64,000 nt of DNA from SHLQ01 sp033344795 (GTDB lineage: Bacteria; Actinomycetota; Acidimicrobiia; Acidimicrobiales; SHLQ01), in NCBI GenBank assembly GCA_033344795.1, contig JAWPMS010000001.1, positions 3,720,001-3,784,000 on the forward strand, given 5' to 3'. A program made the translations under genes and the position numbers. The notes under the pieces are model-generated. The model ran no database searches, was not told the origin of the DNA, and saw only the letters and a list, made by a program, of their open reading frames with translations. The stretch's first letter is position 1, and the number at the start of each line of letters is the position of its first letter. This document shows, one piece after another, positions 16,512-25,269 of this stretch.

Positions 16512-16934
16512 ATGGTCGTCCGAATCGCAGCAGCCGTTTGGGCGTTGGCCGCAACGGGGTCGGCAATTGCGGTCACACGAGGGCTGCTTGCGACCCGCGG
16601 AAGAGAAAACCTCGGTGAAATGGTCACCAGGCTTCTGGCGATCACTCGTCGTATCGGAAAGACCGAGCGTTACACGTCGCTGGTTTTGGCTGGCGCATCG
16701 GTGGCAGCCTTCTTTGGCGGTTCTCTGAACACCGAACTGTGGCCGTTTGCCACCACCGCGTGGATCGCCCTGTTGCTCCAGTCCATGTTCTTGCGACCGT
16801 ACATGTCGAATTACGCCGAGCTTCTCGCGCGCGGGTTCGAGCGCCCGATCGAACGATTCCTCGTGCCCTACATCGCTCTGGATCTGGTCATGATTGTTCC
16901 ACTGGCCTCGCTTGTGTTGAGCGGAACGACGTGA
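16512..16934 (+). CDS. Small membrane protein of unknown function
   Basis: Function not recognised. The product is 140 residues with about four hydrophobic segments (AAAVWALAATGSAIA, LVLAGASVAAFFGG, TTAWIALLLQSMF, LDLVMIVPLASLVL) separated by basic loops. The ATG at 16512 is chosen over an upstream ATG at 16476 because TAGTCT lies seven bases before it. It converges on the Ser/Thr-rich protein gene, with seven bases between stops. Confidence 0.5.
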   Translation: MVVRIAAAVWALAATGSAIAVTRGLLATRGRENLGEMVTRLLAITRRIGKTERYTSLVLAGASVAAFFGGSLNTELWPFATTAWIALLLQSMFLRPYMSNYAELLARGFERPIERFLVPYIALDLVMIVPLASLVLSGTT

Positions 16935-16941
16935 GCGACTG

Positions 16942-17619
16942 TTAGTCGTCCTCACGAATCGCTTGTTGGGGACCATCGGACCACCACGCATCGATGCGAG
17001 ACTTGTGCTCATTCGACTCGAATTCGACGCGAACCGAGCTTGATCCGGGCTTGATTTCCACGTCAAAGCCTGGATTTGGAGTGGCCCACAATACTTCTAC
17101 TGCGGTGCTCGAGAAGGAGATCGCCGTTGTTCCGCCGACGAGGTTGAACGTGCGGATTTGTTCGGGCGATGACGACTGTGGCGCCACGGTGGTGGTCGAT
17201 GATGTCGATGGAACCGTAGACGTCGACTCCGCGGAGCTGAGCGGGGAAGTAGTAGCCGTTGTGGAGCCAGTGGTAGCTGTCGGCGCAATGGTGCTCGCGG
17301 CCGCTTCGAGCGAGCGCTGAGCGTCATCCGCAGGCGCTGTTGTGGCTGCCTCGGGGTCGAGTGTCAGCGAGTCAGTAGTAGTCGGGTTGGTCGCCACCGA
17401 TACGGAGCCGTCGAGCGTTGCCCGTTCTGCTACGGAGGTCTGCGCGGGTGCTGTCGACGCAGTGGCGGTTGGTCTCGCCTCGTTGAGGTTCGCCACTTGG
17501 GCTGCGGGCGGAGCCACCAAGTCGTCGTCGACCAGTGCGATGCCGGCAAAAGCCACGGAAACTGCCGCAATACTGCCGAGAAGCCACAACAGCACGAAGC
17601 CGACCGTTTTCATGATCAA
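16942..17619 (-). CDS. Exported Ser/Thr/Ala-rich protein of unknown function
   Basis: Function not recognised. An N-terminal helix (VGFVLLWLLGSIAAVSVAFA) serves as signal or anchor, then a low-complexity linker of about 90 residues rich in Ser, Thr, Ala and Pro (residues 40-130) of wall-spanning character, and a C-terminal domain of about 80 residues (FNLVGGTTAISFS...VRVEFESNEHKSRIDAWW) with beta character. Such linkers usually cross the peptidoglycan layer. It is divergent from the OmpR-type regulator. Confidence 0.6.
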   Translation of the reverse strand: MIMKTVGFVLLWLLGSIAAVSVAFAGIALVDDDLVAPPAAQVANLNEARPTATASTAPAQTSVAERATLDGSVSVATNPTTTDSLTLDPEAATTAPADDAQRSLEAAASTIAPTATTGSTTATTSPLSSAESTSTVPSTSSTTTVAPQSSSPEQIRTFNLVGGTTAISFSSTAVEVLWATPNPGFDVEIKPGSSSVRVEFESNEHKSRIDAWWSDGPQQAIREDD

Positions 17620-17714
17620 AGCTTGGCACGGGCCGTTTCTCTTCGTGTCAAACGCGCCTTAAAAGAGCCCTAAGTGGCTTGCATCCTCCTCGGCTCGGCG
17701 TACTGTCGGTCGCT

Positions 17715-18395
17715 ATGGCCTCGGTCTTTGTTGTGGAAGATGATCATCACATCCGAGAGCTGGCGGTGCGAGCGCTGGCCGATTCTGGGCACGTGGTGAG
17801 AGCCGAGGGAACGGCGATGGCCGGCCTTCAAGGCGTCATCGACTCGTCCCCTGATGTCGTGATTCTCGACCTCGGCCTGCCAGATCTCGACGGCGGCGAC
17901 CTCCTGCGCATGATTCGAGCCATTTCAGATGTACCGGTCATCGTCGCAACGGCACGAGATGACGAGAACGAGATCGTCAGACTGCTCAACTCGGGCGCCG
18001 ATGAGTACGTGGTCAAACCGTATTCTGGCCCGGAACTCGAAGCCCGTGTCCGAGCGCTTCTCCGTCGGGTTGATAGCGCTGGCAACACTCGGGTGTTGAC
18101 GATCGGTGGTATCGAGATCGATCTTCGCTCACGTCAAGTGACCGTCGACGGCGCATCGGTCACACTGAATCGGAAAGAGTTCGATCTGCTCGCGTACTTG
18201 GCGGCACATGAAGGCGCCGTCGTACCCCGCGAGGAGCTCTACGCAGCGGTATGGCGTGAGCCGTACGGCGGCGCAGACAAGACCATCGACGTGCACCTCT
18301 CGTGGCTCCGCCGCAAACTCGGAGAAACGGCTGCACAACCTCGGTACATACACACGGTGCGAGGTGTTGGCGTGCGTTTGGATGGATCGATGTGA
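17715..18395 (+). CDS. OmpR/PhoB-family response regulator
   Basis: A cytoplasmic transcription factor. Receiver domain: acidic pocket Glu8/Asp9/Asp10, phospho-acceptor Asp52 (LDLGLPDLDG) and Lys in VVKPYSG. The C-terminal winged helix (residues 130-226) has VDGASVTLNRKEFDLL and KTIDVHLSWLRRKLG as recognition region. The ATG at 17715 is supported by TACTGT eight bases upstream; a longer start at 17679 would disrupt the receiver N-terminus. The GTGA overlap with the kinase gene couples the pair. Confidence 0.93.
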   Translation: MASVFVVEDDHHIRELAVRALADSGHVVRAEGTAMAGLQGVIDSSPDVVILDLGLPDLDGGDLLRMIRAISDVPVIVATARDDENEIVRLLNSGADEYVVKPYSGPELEARVRALLRRVDSAGNTRVLTIGGIEIDLRSRQVTVDGASVTLNRKEFDLLAYLAAHEGAVVPREELYAAVWREPYGGADKTIDVHLSWLRRKLGETAAQPRYIHTVRGVGVRLDGSM

Positions 18396-19687
18396 GACGC
18401 CGTCTGGTTCTCGTCTTCTTCGCGATCTCCACACTTGTCGCCACCGCGTTTGTGATACCGCTCGGAGTTCTTGTCGGGCGCACTGCCGAAGACCGAGCGA
18501 TCGACGCAGCCCGCGCCGACGCGTCGGCAGTCGTGCCAGCGCTGACCGCGTCGGCCAGCCGAGCCCAAATCGAGTCGGCCATGGGGGCAACGGCTGCTGG
18601 CTCAGATGGCCGAATGTCGGTGATCACTTCACAGGGATGGGTAATCGGGGCCGAGGCCAGTCAGTCCACGCTGATCGAGACTGCTCTGGAGTTTGGTTCA
18701 TCGGACATCGGTCCGGTCGACGGTGGCGTCGAGGTGGTCGCAGCCGTCGCCTCCGGGCCCTCGGAGACCTCAGCAATTCGAGTGTTCGTCCCGCAGGAAT
18801 CTCTCGAGAGCGGGCGGTGGCGAGCCTGGAGTGTGTTGGCCGCCGTCGGACTCGCTCTGGTCGGTATTTCGGTGTTCGTTGCCGACCGGCTGGCGCGGAC
18901 GGTGACCGTGCCCATGACCCAACTCGTGAATGCGGCTCGTAGCCTCGGCGAGGGCGATCTAGAAGTCACGGTCTCGCCCGATGGTCCGGACGAGTTGGCC
19001 GACCTTGCAGGAGCATTCAACGATTTGGGCACTCGCGTCTCGACGATGCTCGACCGGGAACGCGAGCTCGTGGCAGATCTGTCTCATCGCATGCGCACGC
19101 CGTTGACAAAATTGCGACTACGGGTCGACCAAGTCGATGATCCGACGTTGGCCCAAGAGTTGCGATCCGATCTCGACGACGTCACCAAAGAGGTGAACGA
19201 GCTGATCCTCGAGGCCAGAGGTGCGATCGCCTCGCGTCCCGGCTGCGACCTCAACGATGTGGCCACCGATCGCGCCGAGTTCTGGCGAGTCCTGGCAGAC
19301 GATCAGGAACGACCATGGATCTTCAAGGCGGCCGGTCGGCCGCTGTTCGTCGAACCTCCCGTGGGTGATGTGGCTGCGGCAATCGACGTCCTGATCGAGA
19401 ATGTGTTCTCCCATACGCCGGAGGGTGCAGCTCTTTCGATCAGCTGTGGGCGTCGTGACGATGTGGCGGAATTTGTCGTCGGCGACGGGGGAGCCGGTTT
19501 CGCTTCCGAAGCCGCTCTTCGTGGCGCCTCGAGTGCGGGATCGACTGGCCTAGGTCTTGACATCGCCAGGCAAACAGCGATGGCCTTCGGCGGATCGCTC
19601 GACATCGGTGTGAGTGATTTGGGTGGCGCCTCGGTGTCCCTTCGCCTACCGGTAATCGCCCCGCGAACGGTGAACGGCGATCACTGA
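18392..19687 (+). CDS. Sensor histidine kinase (HAMP, HisKA, HATPase)
   Basis: The membrane kinase partner of the OmpR-type regulator. The 431 residues have helix 1 (5-28), an extracytoplasmic sensor of about 110 residues, helix 2 (147-165), HAMP (166-220), phospho-acceptor His232 (LSHRMRTPLTKL), an N box in VLIENVFSHTP and G boxes in VGDGGAGF and STGLGLDIAR. The GTG start overlaps the regulator stop by four bases. The sensor domain has no recognisable ligand motif, so the signal is unknown. Confidence 0.92.
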   Translation: MRRRLVLVFFAISTLVATAFVIPLGVLVGRTAEDRAIDAARADASAVVPALTASASRAQIESAMGATAAGSDGRMSVITSQGWVIGAEASQSTLIETALEFGSSDIGPVDGGVEVVAAVASGPSETSAIRVFVPQESLESGRWRAWSVLAAVGLALVGISVFVADRLARTVTVPMTQLVNAARSLGEGDLEVTVSPDGPDELADLAGAFNDLGTRVSTMLDRERELVADLSHRMRTPLTKLRLRVDQVDDPTLAQELRSDLDDVTKEVNELILEARGAIASRPGCDLNDVATDRAEFWRVLADDQERPWIFKAAGRPLFVEPPVGDVAAAIDVLIENVFSHTPEGAALSISCGRRDDVAEFVVGDGGAGFASEAALRGASSAGSTGLGLDIARQTAMAFGGSLDIGVSDLGGASVSLRLPVIAPRTVNGDH

Positions 19688-19705
19688 CGGTGTTCTGAGG
19701 CCCGC

Positions 19706-20329
19706 TCAGGCCGCGGGCAAGAGGTTTCTCTGCGCCCACAGCGCAGCTTGAGTCCTGCCGACGACGCCAAGCGTTGCGAAGATCTTCGTGAGGTGGGTCT
19801 TGACCGTCTTTTCACTGATGCCGAGTTCTCTCGCGATGGCCTTGTTCGTGAGCCCGTCTCGAACCAGCTCCAACACTTGCTCTTCTCTCCTGGTCAGCGC
19901 GGGCTTGTCCCGCTGGCGACGGTGGTCGACGAGTGCACGTGCCGCCCGTGAATCGAGGGGCACGTCGCCGTTGGCAGCCTCTCGGACACTCGTGAGCAGC
20001 GAGGATGTTTCGGCGTCCTTCAGCAGGTAACCGGACGCTCCCGCGTCGAGAGCAGCCACGACATCTTCACCGGAGGCCGTCGCTGTCAACATCACGATGT
20101 TGGCATCGGTTCTCACCGATCGAATTCGCTCCGTCGCTTCGATGCCGGACATGCCCGGCATCGAGACATCCATCAAGATGACGTCGGCCTGCAACGAGGC
20201 GTCAATGCGGACCGCCTCAGTGCCCGAAGCAACACTGCCCACAACCTCGAGGTCCGCTGTTCGCTCGAGGATGCGCTGGAGGCCGTCCCGCACGAGCGCG
20301 TGGTCGTCGACGAGCATGACGCTGATCAC
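19706..20329 (-). CDS. NarL/LuxR-family response regulator
   Basis: A 207-residue DNA-binding regulator with Asp54 as phospho-acceptor (LMDVSMPGM), Lys103 in the YLLKDAE motif and a LuxR-type helix-turn-helix at 145-200 (LTRREEQVLELV, NKAIARELGISEKTVKTHL). The KTVKTHLTKI helix resembles that of DosR/DevR. Together with the GGGAC-N4-GTCCC palindromes in the respiratory island, this makes it a candidate for their binding protein; that link is inference. It overlaps the kinase stop by four bases. Confidence 0.93.
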   Translation of the reverse strand: MISVMLVDDHALVRDGLQRILERTADLEVVGSVASGTEAVRIDASLQADVILMDVSMPGMSGIEATERIRSVRTDANIVMLTATASGEDVVAALDAGASGYLLKDAETSSLLTSVREAANGDVPLDSRAARALVDHRRQRDKPALTRREEQVLELVRDGLTNKAIARELGISEKTVKTHLTKIFATLGVVGRTQAALWAQRNLLPAA

Positions 20330-21635
20330 TGGGGAACCTCCACCCTCACGTCAGTGCCAACTCCGGGTTTGGACCCTACGACAAACTCCGCACCGGAATC
20401 GCTGGTCAGGTCGTGCAGCAATCGCAGTCCGAGGTGGCTACCGCCTCGATCATCACCAACAAAGAAGCCGTTGCCATTGTCTGAGATGGTGGCGGTCAGG
20501 GCAGCTTCAGCCGCATCGACCTCAACGAGCAGTTCGGTTGCGTTTGCGTGCCGAAACACGTTGCGGACCGACTCCTGAACCACTCGGTACACGAGGGACG
20601 TGGCGGAGGGCGACGTCTCTGCAGTTCCGGTCATCGAGAGTTTGGCGTCGATACCCAAGTTCGCTGCGGGCGCCAGGAGATCGTCGAGGGCTGCCTCGAG
20701 ACCACGCTGGTGCAGGTTTGGCGGGTAGATGTCGACGAGAAGTGACCGGAGGGACTGGAGGCTGTGTCGGGTGCCCGCCGCAGCTACTCGGAGGTCGCCA
20801 GCCAGCTCAGGGGCGTGCACGGTGGCCGATTCAACAGCTGCGTTCACCGCAAACGAGGTACCAACAAGGTCCTGCACGACGCCGTCGTGGAGGTCGGCAG
20901 CGATTCTCCTGCGCTCGAGGTTGGACGATTCAATCGCTCGCTGCAGCAAGCGTTCCCGTTCTGCGCGGTTCGTTTCGAGACGCCGACTGAGCGTCCACGC
21001 CAAGCCAAGATGCAACGCTTCCAGAAGGAGCAGCGCCGCAAGGATGATGGGAACGAACTCGGTGCGAATACGCGACGTAGAGTCGGTCACCGCCGAAGTG
21101 TCAAAGTACGACTCGTAGAGCAGCGCAGACCCATCGGGGGCTCGCAGTGGGAGGTAGACCTCGAGCATCTCGTCTGCGATCTCGGCCTCGAATCTGTTCT
21201 CCGGACCATCGACGTTGCTGATCTCCGACACGACGCCGCCAGCGCGTAGCGAGTCTTGTTTGTCACTGCTCAGTGCGTACGTCTCACCAATCAGAGCCGG
21301 CACGTCGGAGTAGACGATTCGCCCCTCGGCGTCCCACAGCTTGACTCGAAGGGTCGAGTCGTCGAGCACTCGGGTCTTCACGACCTCATCGAGTTGTGCG
21401 ATTGCCTGCGGATCGCCAGCGAAGAGGGCAGCGGACAAGTTGGGCTCGACAACCGTGCTGGCGACCACCAGCGTGCGCGCACGGACCTGAGAAATCGCCT
21501 CTGCTTCGCCCGCGCGGTCGAGGCGAAGACGCTCGCACTGCCGATTGCGATGGTTCCGATGAGACCAGCGACCACGAAGAGCTGAAACGGACTCAGCCAC
21601 GGTTCACGCATTGATTCGAGCTGCCGCTTCCTCAT
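20326..21635 (-). CDS. NarL-type sensor histidine kinase, interrupted by an apparent frameshift
   Basis: The C-terminal reading has a sensor segment, a second helix (FVPIILAALLLLEAL), the HisKA_3 box AADLHDGVVQDL and an HATPase domain (VVQESVRNVFRHA, ISDNGNGF, HLGLRLLHDL). The expected first membrane helix (LFVVAGLIGTIAIGSASVF) is in a different frame, starting at ATG 21635 or 21611. The two frames fuse cleanly (FASTAR then EAEAISQ) if one base is added to the GGG at 21509-21511. The gene is either a real frameshift mutant or, more likely, an assembly indel. It heads the operon with the NarL-type regulator. Confidence 0.75.
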
Positions 21636-21714
21636 GGGAACAGTCTGAACGAGTAACTCGATGGCGGGTGCTAGAAGCATCCAAAATGAACCCTAAATGA
21701 CCGTCGCCCCCCGA

Positions 21715-21722
21715 TGGTCCTA
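21715..21722. promoter_or_regulatory. Regulatory half-site candidate TGGTCCTA (copy 1)
   Basis: TGGTCCTA inside GGTC-CTAC-GACC, a 4-4-4 palindrome. It resembles the TGGTCCCTA half of the boxes at 2552 and 8084. It lies in the gap between the NarL-type kinase gene and the VTC gene, about 80 bases upstream of the kinase start. Autoregulation is inferred. Confidence 0.3.
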
Positions 21723-21830
21723 CGACCTCTGTTGCGCCACTGCACCTGAGCCCCAAACCCCTGCAAATCACGGGCCAGGAGCGACTTTGGGAGGTGCGTC
21801 CACGTTCCTAAATGCACCTTCGGCGCCGAA

Positions 21831-21844
21831 TGGTCCTAGTCCCA
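21831..21844. promoter_or_regulatory. Regulatory site candidate TGGTCCTAGTCCCA (copy 2)
   Basis: On the minus strand it reads TGGGACTAGGACCA, containing a GGGACT half-site as in DosR boxes. Together with copy 1 it forms a direct repeat CCGA(A)TGGTCCTA about 116 bases apart, in front of the two-component genes and the VTC gene. Confidence 0.3.
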
Positions 21845-21916
21845 TTGGCGTATTTGTGGACGATCCAACGCCCTCCAAGATGAGCCTCGAACACCCCGAT
21901 CCAACGAGGACGAAGT

Positions 21917-22702
21917 ATGACCACGGCGTTGATAGGCACTCCGCTCACACGGGCTACCGACTCGCTCATTCCGGTTGCGTTGACCGAGCTCAATCAGGCA
22001 CAGCTTCATGATCGAGTCGAGAGCAAGGTGATCCTGGCCGAGGTCGATCTACCCGAAGCCATCGAAAGACTCGCGGGGGAGTACCGGGTGATGGAACACG
22101 AGGACAGTCGAGTTCAGCGTTACCGCAACGACTACTTCGACACGTCGGACCTGCGCAACTACCACGAACACCACAATCAGAACGGACGGCGAGTCAAAGC
22201 CCGCTACCGCACCTATGTGAACTCTGATCTGACCTTCTTCGAGGTGAAACGAAGTATTCACGGCCGAACGGTCAAGGAACGCAGGGCCTCCTGTCCTTCT
22301 CAACAGGGACTCGCACCGGCTGATGCAACCTTCTTCTTTCGTACGACGGGACTACGCCCGTCGCTGCTCCAACCGTCGGTGAGCATCAGCTACGACCGAA
22401 TCCTCTTGGTCAAGCGAGACCTATCTGAACGGGTGACGATCGACATCAATCTGGAGTTTGCGCACGGCGGCAACGTGGCCACCGTGCCAGGTTTGGCCAT
22501 CTGTGAATTCAAGCAACCTCGACTCGATCTTCGGTCGCCGGCGATCGAAGCCCTGGACCGTCGCCCACAGATGTTCTCCAAATATTGCATCGGACTTGCG
22601 TCGTGCGATTCGTCGCTTCGCAGAAATCGGTTCAAAAAGGTCTTCCGAAACCTGGAGGCCATCGGCGCCACCCCAATCAGCAGAGAGCAGATCACACGAT
22701 GA
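21917..22702 (+). CDS. VTC-domain protein
   Basis: The protein has the VTC tunnel fold, the domain of the yeast vacuolar transporter chaperone that makes polyphosphate from ATP. The 261 residues carry typical basic and acidic positions: ESKVIL, RVKARYRTY, FFEVKR, SYDRILLV and ICEFKQP. Whether it synthesises polyphosphate or has another triphosphate role is not known for bacterial VTC/DUF4956 pairs. It overlaps the DUF4956 start by four bases. AGGA precedes the ATG. Confidence 0.82.
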   Translation: MTTALIGTPLTRATDSLIPVALTELNQAQLHDRVESKVILAEVDLPEAIERLAGEYRVMEHEDSRVQRYRNDYFDTSDLRNYHEHHNQNGRRVKARYRTYVNSDLTFFEVKRSIHGRTVKERRASCPSQQGLAPADATFFFRTTGLRPSLLQPSVSISYDRILLVKRDLSERVTIDINLEFAHGGNVATVPGLAICEFKQPRLDLRSPAIEALDRRPQMFSKYCIGLASCDSSLRRNRFKKVFRNLEAIGATPISREQITR

Positions 22703-23355
22703 CCCCTCAACTATTCGCCATCGATCTCATCGACGCAGAACGTCTTCCAGAGCTGTTGATCGGACTTGGCTTCGATGCCGTTGCGATCTCGGCTCTGGCG
22801 CTATTGACCTACCGAAGGTCGCAGTCGCGCGCGACGTCTGTCTTTGCCATGGTGACCGTCAACACCGTCGTCTTCTTCGTGACCTATTTGATGGCAACGG
22901 CGGCGGTGAGCACGAATGTGGGATTTGGGCTCTTTGCGCTCTTTGGAATCCTGCGTTTCCGCACAGGCACGCTGCCCGTCATCGACATGACGTACCTCTT
23001 TGCCGGCATCGCCATCGCGTCGTTCAACGCGCTGGCGTTGACCACCCTGACGGTGGTCGAGGCCTTGATCGCCAACGTTGTCATCATTGCGGTTCTCGAA
23101 CTGCTCGGAGGCGTGTGGCTATCCGCTCAATCCAATGTGCACTCGATCACGTACGAGCGGATCGAACTGATTCACCCCGGCCGGCGAGCGGAGCTCCTGG
23201 CCGATCTCGAGGAGCGCACCGGGTTGCCGATCCTCGGAGTGACCATCCACGAGATGAACTTCTTGAACGACACCGCCCAGATCTCGATCCGGGTGCCGCC
23301 GGGTGATCAGAGTTCGACGGTCCTCCACGCTACGAGTGAAAAATACGAAAGCTAA
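22699..23355 (+). CDS. DUF4956 membrane protein
   Basis: The product has 218 residues with four closely spaced helices (residues 20-130: AVAISALALLTY, VVFFVTYLMATAAV, YLFAGIAIASFNAL, IANVVIIAVLELL) and a C-terminal cytoplasmic ferredoxin-like domain (GRRAELLADLEERTG...SIRVPPG). DUF4956 proteins occur regularly with VTC-domain proteins, here with a four-base overlap, and probably form a membrane complex with them. The substrate is unknown. Confidence 0.82.
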   Translation: MTPQLFAIDLIDAERLPELLIGLGFDAVAISALALLTYRRSQSRATSVFAMVTVNTVVFFVTYLMATAAVSTNVGFGLFALFGILRFRTGTLPVIDMTYLFAGIAIASFNALALTTLTVVEALIANVVIIAVLELLGGVWLSAQSNVHSITYERIELIHPGRRAELLADLEERTGLPILGVTIHEMNFLNDTAQISIRVPPGDQSSTVLHATSEKYES

Positions 23356-23365
23356 CGAGGCTCGC

Positions 23366-24580
23366 TCACTTGCTCGCGATGTCGACTCCTGCGTGAAAAC
23401 CGTTGGTCCAGGCGTTCTGAAAGTTGAACCCGCCGGTGATTCCGTCGACGTCGATGACCTCCCCGGCGAAGTACAGACCGGGAACAAGTTTGCTCTCCAT
23501 GGTCTTGAAGTTGATCTCTTTGAGAGAAACGCCGCCACAGGTGACAAACTCGGCCTTGTTCGTGCTTTTGCCGTCGACCGTGAATATCGAGGCAGTGAGC
23601 TGGTCGAGCAATCGGTTCGCGTGTTTCTTGCTGAGCTGCGACCAGGTCGTCTCGTCTGAGATTCCCGCCGCAGTGAGAAAACGCAGCCAAAGCCTCTTCG
23701 GGATGGCGGCAAATGGGCTTCTGCCAGAGAGCTGACGTTTTGCGTCACCAAGTCGCATTTGTGCCAACACCGCTTCTGGATCGTCGTTTGGAAGCCAGTT
23801 CACCGAGATGTCGAACCGATACTCACGGTCGGCGAGTTCGCGGGCGCCCCATGCAGAGATCTTCAGAATGCCTGGCCCGCTCATTCCCCAATGGGTGATG
23901 AGTACAGGTCCCGCGCTTCGGAGTTTGCTTTGCTGAATGTTGACTTCGGCGTCATCAACGGACAGGCCGGCCAGGCCCTCGAGGCGCGGATCGTCGATCT
24001 TGAACGTGAACAGGGAAGGGGTGGGTGGTTGAAGCTCATGGCCGAGACTCGCGGCGAGTTTCGCCCCTGCCGCGAGCCGGGTTCCGCCGGTGGCGACGAG
24101 AACGTTCGTAGCCGTGTAGTGCGCTCCCGTATCGGTCTCGAGCTCGAAGCCCTCGTCGCCTTCGACAACCGAAATGACGCCTTCCGACGTATGAATGCGA
24201 ACGCCAGCAGCGTCAGCGGCGCCGAGCAGGGTGTCCACGATGGTCTGCGAGCTGTCGGTCTCCGGGAACATGCGACCATCGGCCTCGGTCTTCAACGAAA
24301 CACCGCGGCTGGAGAACCATTCCACGGTCTCCGCCGCACCAAATCGATGAAACGGACCGATCAGAGACTTCTCGCCGCGCGGATAGTTCCCACTCAGCTC
24401 ACGCGGCTCGAAACACTCGTGTGTCACGTTGCACCGGCCGCCACCAGAGATCCTCACCTTCTGTAACAGTTGCGATGTCTTTTCGAGGATCAGAACCGAT
24501 TTCTCGGAGTTCTCCGCGCACGTGATCGCAGAGAAGAACCCTGCGGCACCGCCGCCGATCACGATGAGGTCAAAGAACAT
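23366..24580 (-). CDS. HI0933/BaiN-family FAD flavoprotein
   Basis: A 404-residue FAD-binding oxidoreductase. The GGGAAGFFSAI dinucleotide site lies at 8-18, SGGGRCNVTH near 46-55 is the family hallmark, GGTRLAAGAKL binds the flavin again, and YFAGEVIDVDGITGGFNFQNAW at the C-terminus is the second family signature. Members include conjugated-ketone reductases and proteins of unknown function; the substrate is not predictable. TACAGT eight bases before the ATG suggests a leaderless start. A GTACGG-AG-CCGTAC palindrome overlaps this promoter (24592-24605). Confidence 0.88.
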   Translation of the reverse strand: MFFDLIVIGGGAAGFFSAITCAENSEKSVLILEKTSQLLQKVRISGGGRCNVTHECFEPRELSGNYPRGEKSLIGPFHRFGAAETVEWFSSRGVSLKTEADGRMFPETDSSQTIVDTLLGAADAAGVRIHTSEGVISVVEGDEGFELETDTGAHYTATNVLVATGGTRLAAGAKLAASLGHELQPPTPSLFTFKIDDPRLEGLAGLSVDDAEVNIQQSKLRSAGPVLITHWGMSGPGILKISAWGARELADREYRFDISVNWLPNDDPEAVLAQMRLGDAKRQLSGRSPFAAIPKRLWLRFLTAAGISDETTWSQLSKKHANRLLDQLTASIFTVDGKSTNKAEFVTCGGVSLKEINFKTMESKLVPGLYFAGEVIDVDGITGGFNFQNAWTNGFHAGVDIASK

Positions 24581-24633
24581 GCTGGATCACTGTACGGAGC
24601 CGTACCCGGTCCTCAGGCGCGGCCGCGTCGACG

Positions 24634-25152
24634 TCAGTCAGCGATCTGGCGCTCGAGCATGCCGCGCAGGTAACGGGCTTGGCCCGCGTGCTGCAGGTTG
24701 TCGCTGAGCACACTCACCAAACGAACGCCGGCGGACACCGGCGGGGTATAGGTGCGGTCGATGATCCGATCGAGGTCGGAGGCGTCAATCGATCGAAGGA
24801 AGCTGATCGAATGGTCAATCACCTCGTCGTGGTAGCCGAGGAGGGGATCGGGGCTACTGGGCCGGATCGCCGCTACCTGCTCGGGTCCATGACCTTGGCC
24901 CAGGTCGGACGCATCGTCGGGCAGCCCAAGTTCGCTCGCCCAATGTGAGCTGACCCAAATCTGTTCCGATCCGTCGATCTTGCTGATGTGATCATCCTGG
25001 ATCCGGGTGAGGTGCCAGATGAGCCAGCCGATCGAGTTGGAGCCCGGATCGGGCCGGTAGGCCAGCTGGAATGCGGATAGGTCGACCGCTGCTTGATGCA
25101 CCAGTTCGCGAATGCGCTGGTACGCCTCGATCAGCACCTCACCGGTATCCAT
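24634..25152 (-). CDS. DinB-superfamily (DUF664) protein
   Basis: A four-helix-bundle protein of 172 residues. Putative metal-binding His residues are spaced across the helices: IWHLTRI, YHDEVIDHS and NLQHAGQARYL. In mycothiol-using bacteria many DinB proteins are mycothiol-dependent transferases, which would fit the mycothione reductase at 46886, but the substrate is unknown. It lies downstream of the alpha/beta hydrolase in the same direction, separated by a nested hairpin (25187-25227). Confidence 0.78.
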   Translation of the reverse strand: MDTGEVLIEAYQRIRELVHQAAVDLSAFQLAYRPDPGSNSIGWLIWHLTRIQDDHISKIDGSEQIWVSSHWASELGLPDDASDLGQGHGPEQVAAIRPSSPDPLLGYHDEVIDHSISFLRSIDASDLDRIIDRTYTPPVSAGVRLVSVLSDNLQHAGQARYLRGMLERQIAD

Positions 25153-25186
25153 GCACGTCAGCTCCCTCGCCGATCATCGACCCATT

Positions 25187-25227
25187 TTTGAAGGATGGCA
25201 GGCCAGATTGGCCCACCATCCTTCAAA
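25187..25227. terminator. Nested perfect hairpin between hydrolase and DinB genes
   Basis: Twelve-base arms TTTGAAGGATGG (25187-25198) and CCATCCTTCAAA (25216-25227) are perfectly complementary; the 17-base loop contains a second stem GGCCA-GAT-TGGCC. It lies 43 bases after the hydrolase stop. No long U tract follows on either strand, so it may be a weak terminator, an mRNA-stabilising element or a small repeat. Confidence 0.5.
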
Positions 25228-25269
25228 TTTCCACTTCATGCTCGTCGGCCATGGCCTCGCGGCGGGTGA

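Noticed and set aside
24592..24605. GTACGG-AG-CCGTAC as a terminator
   Set aside because: Too short, no U tract, and it lies in the promoter of the flavoprotein gene, so an operator is as likely; support is too weak for a feature.
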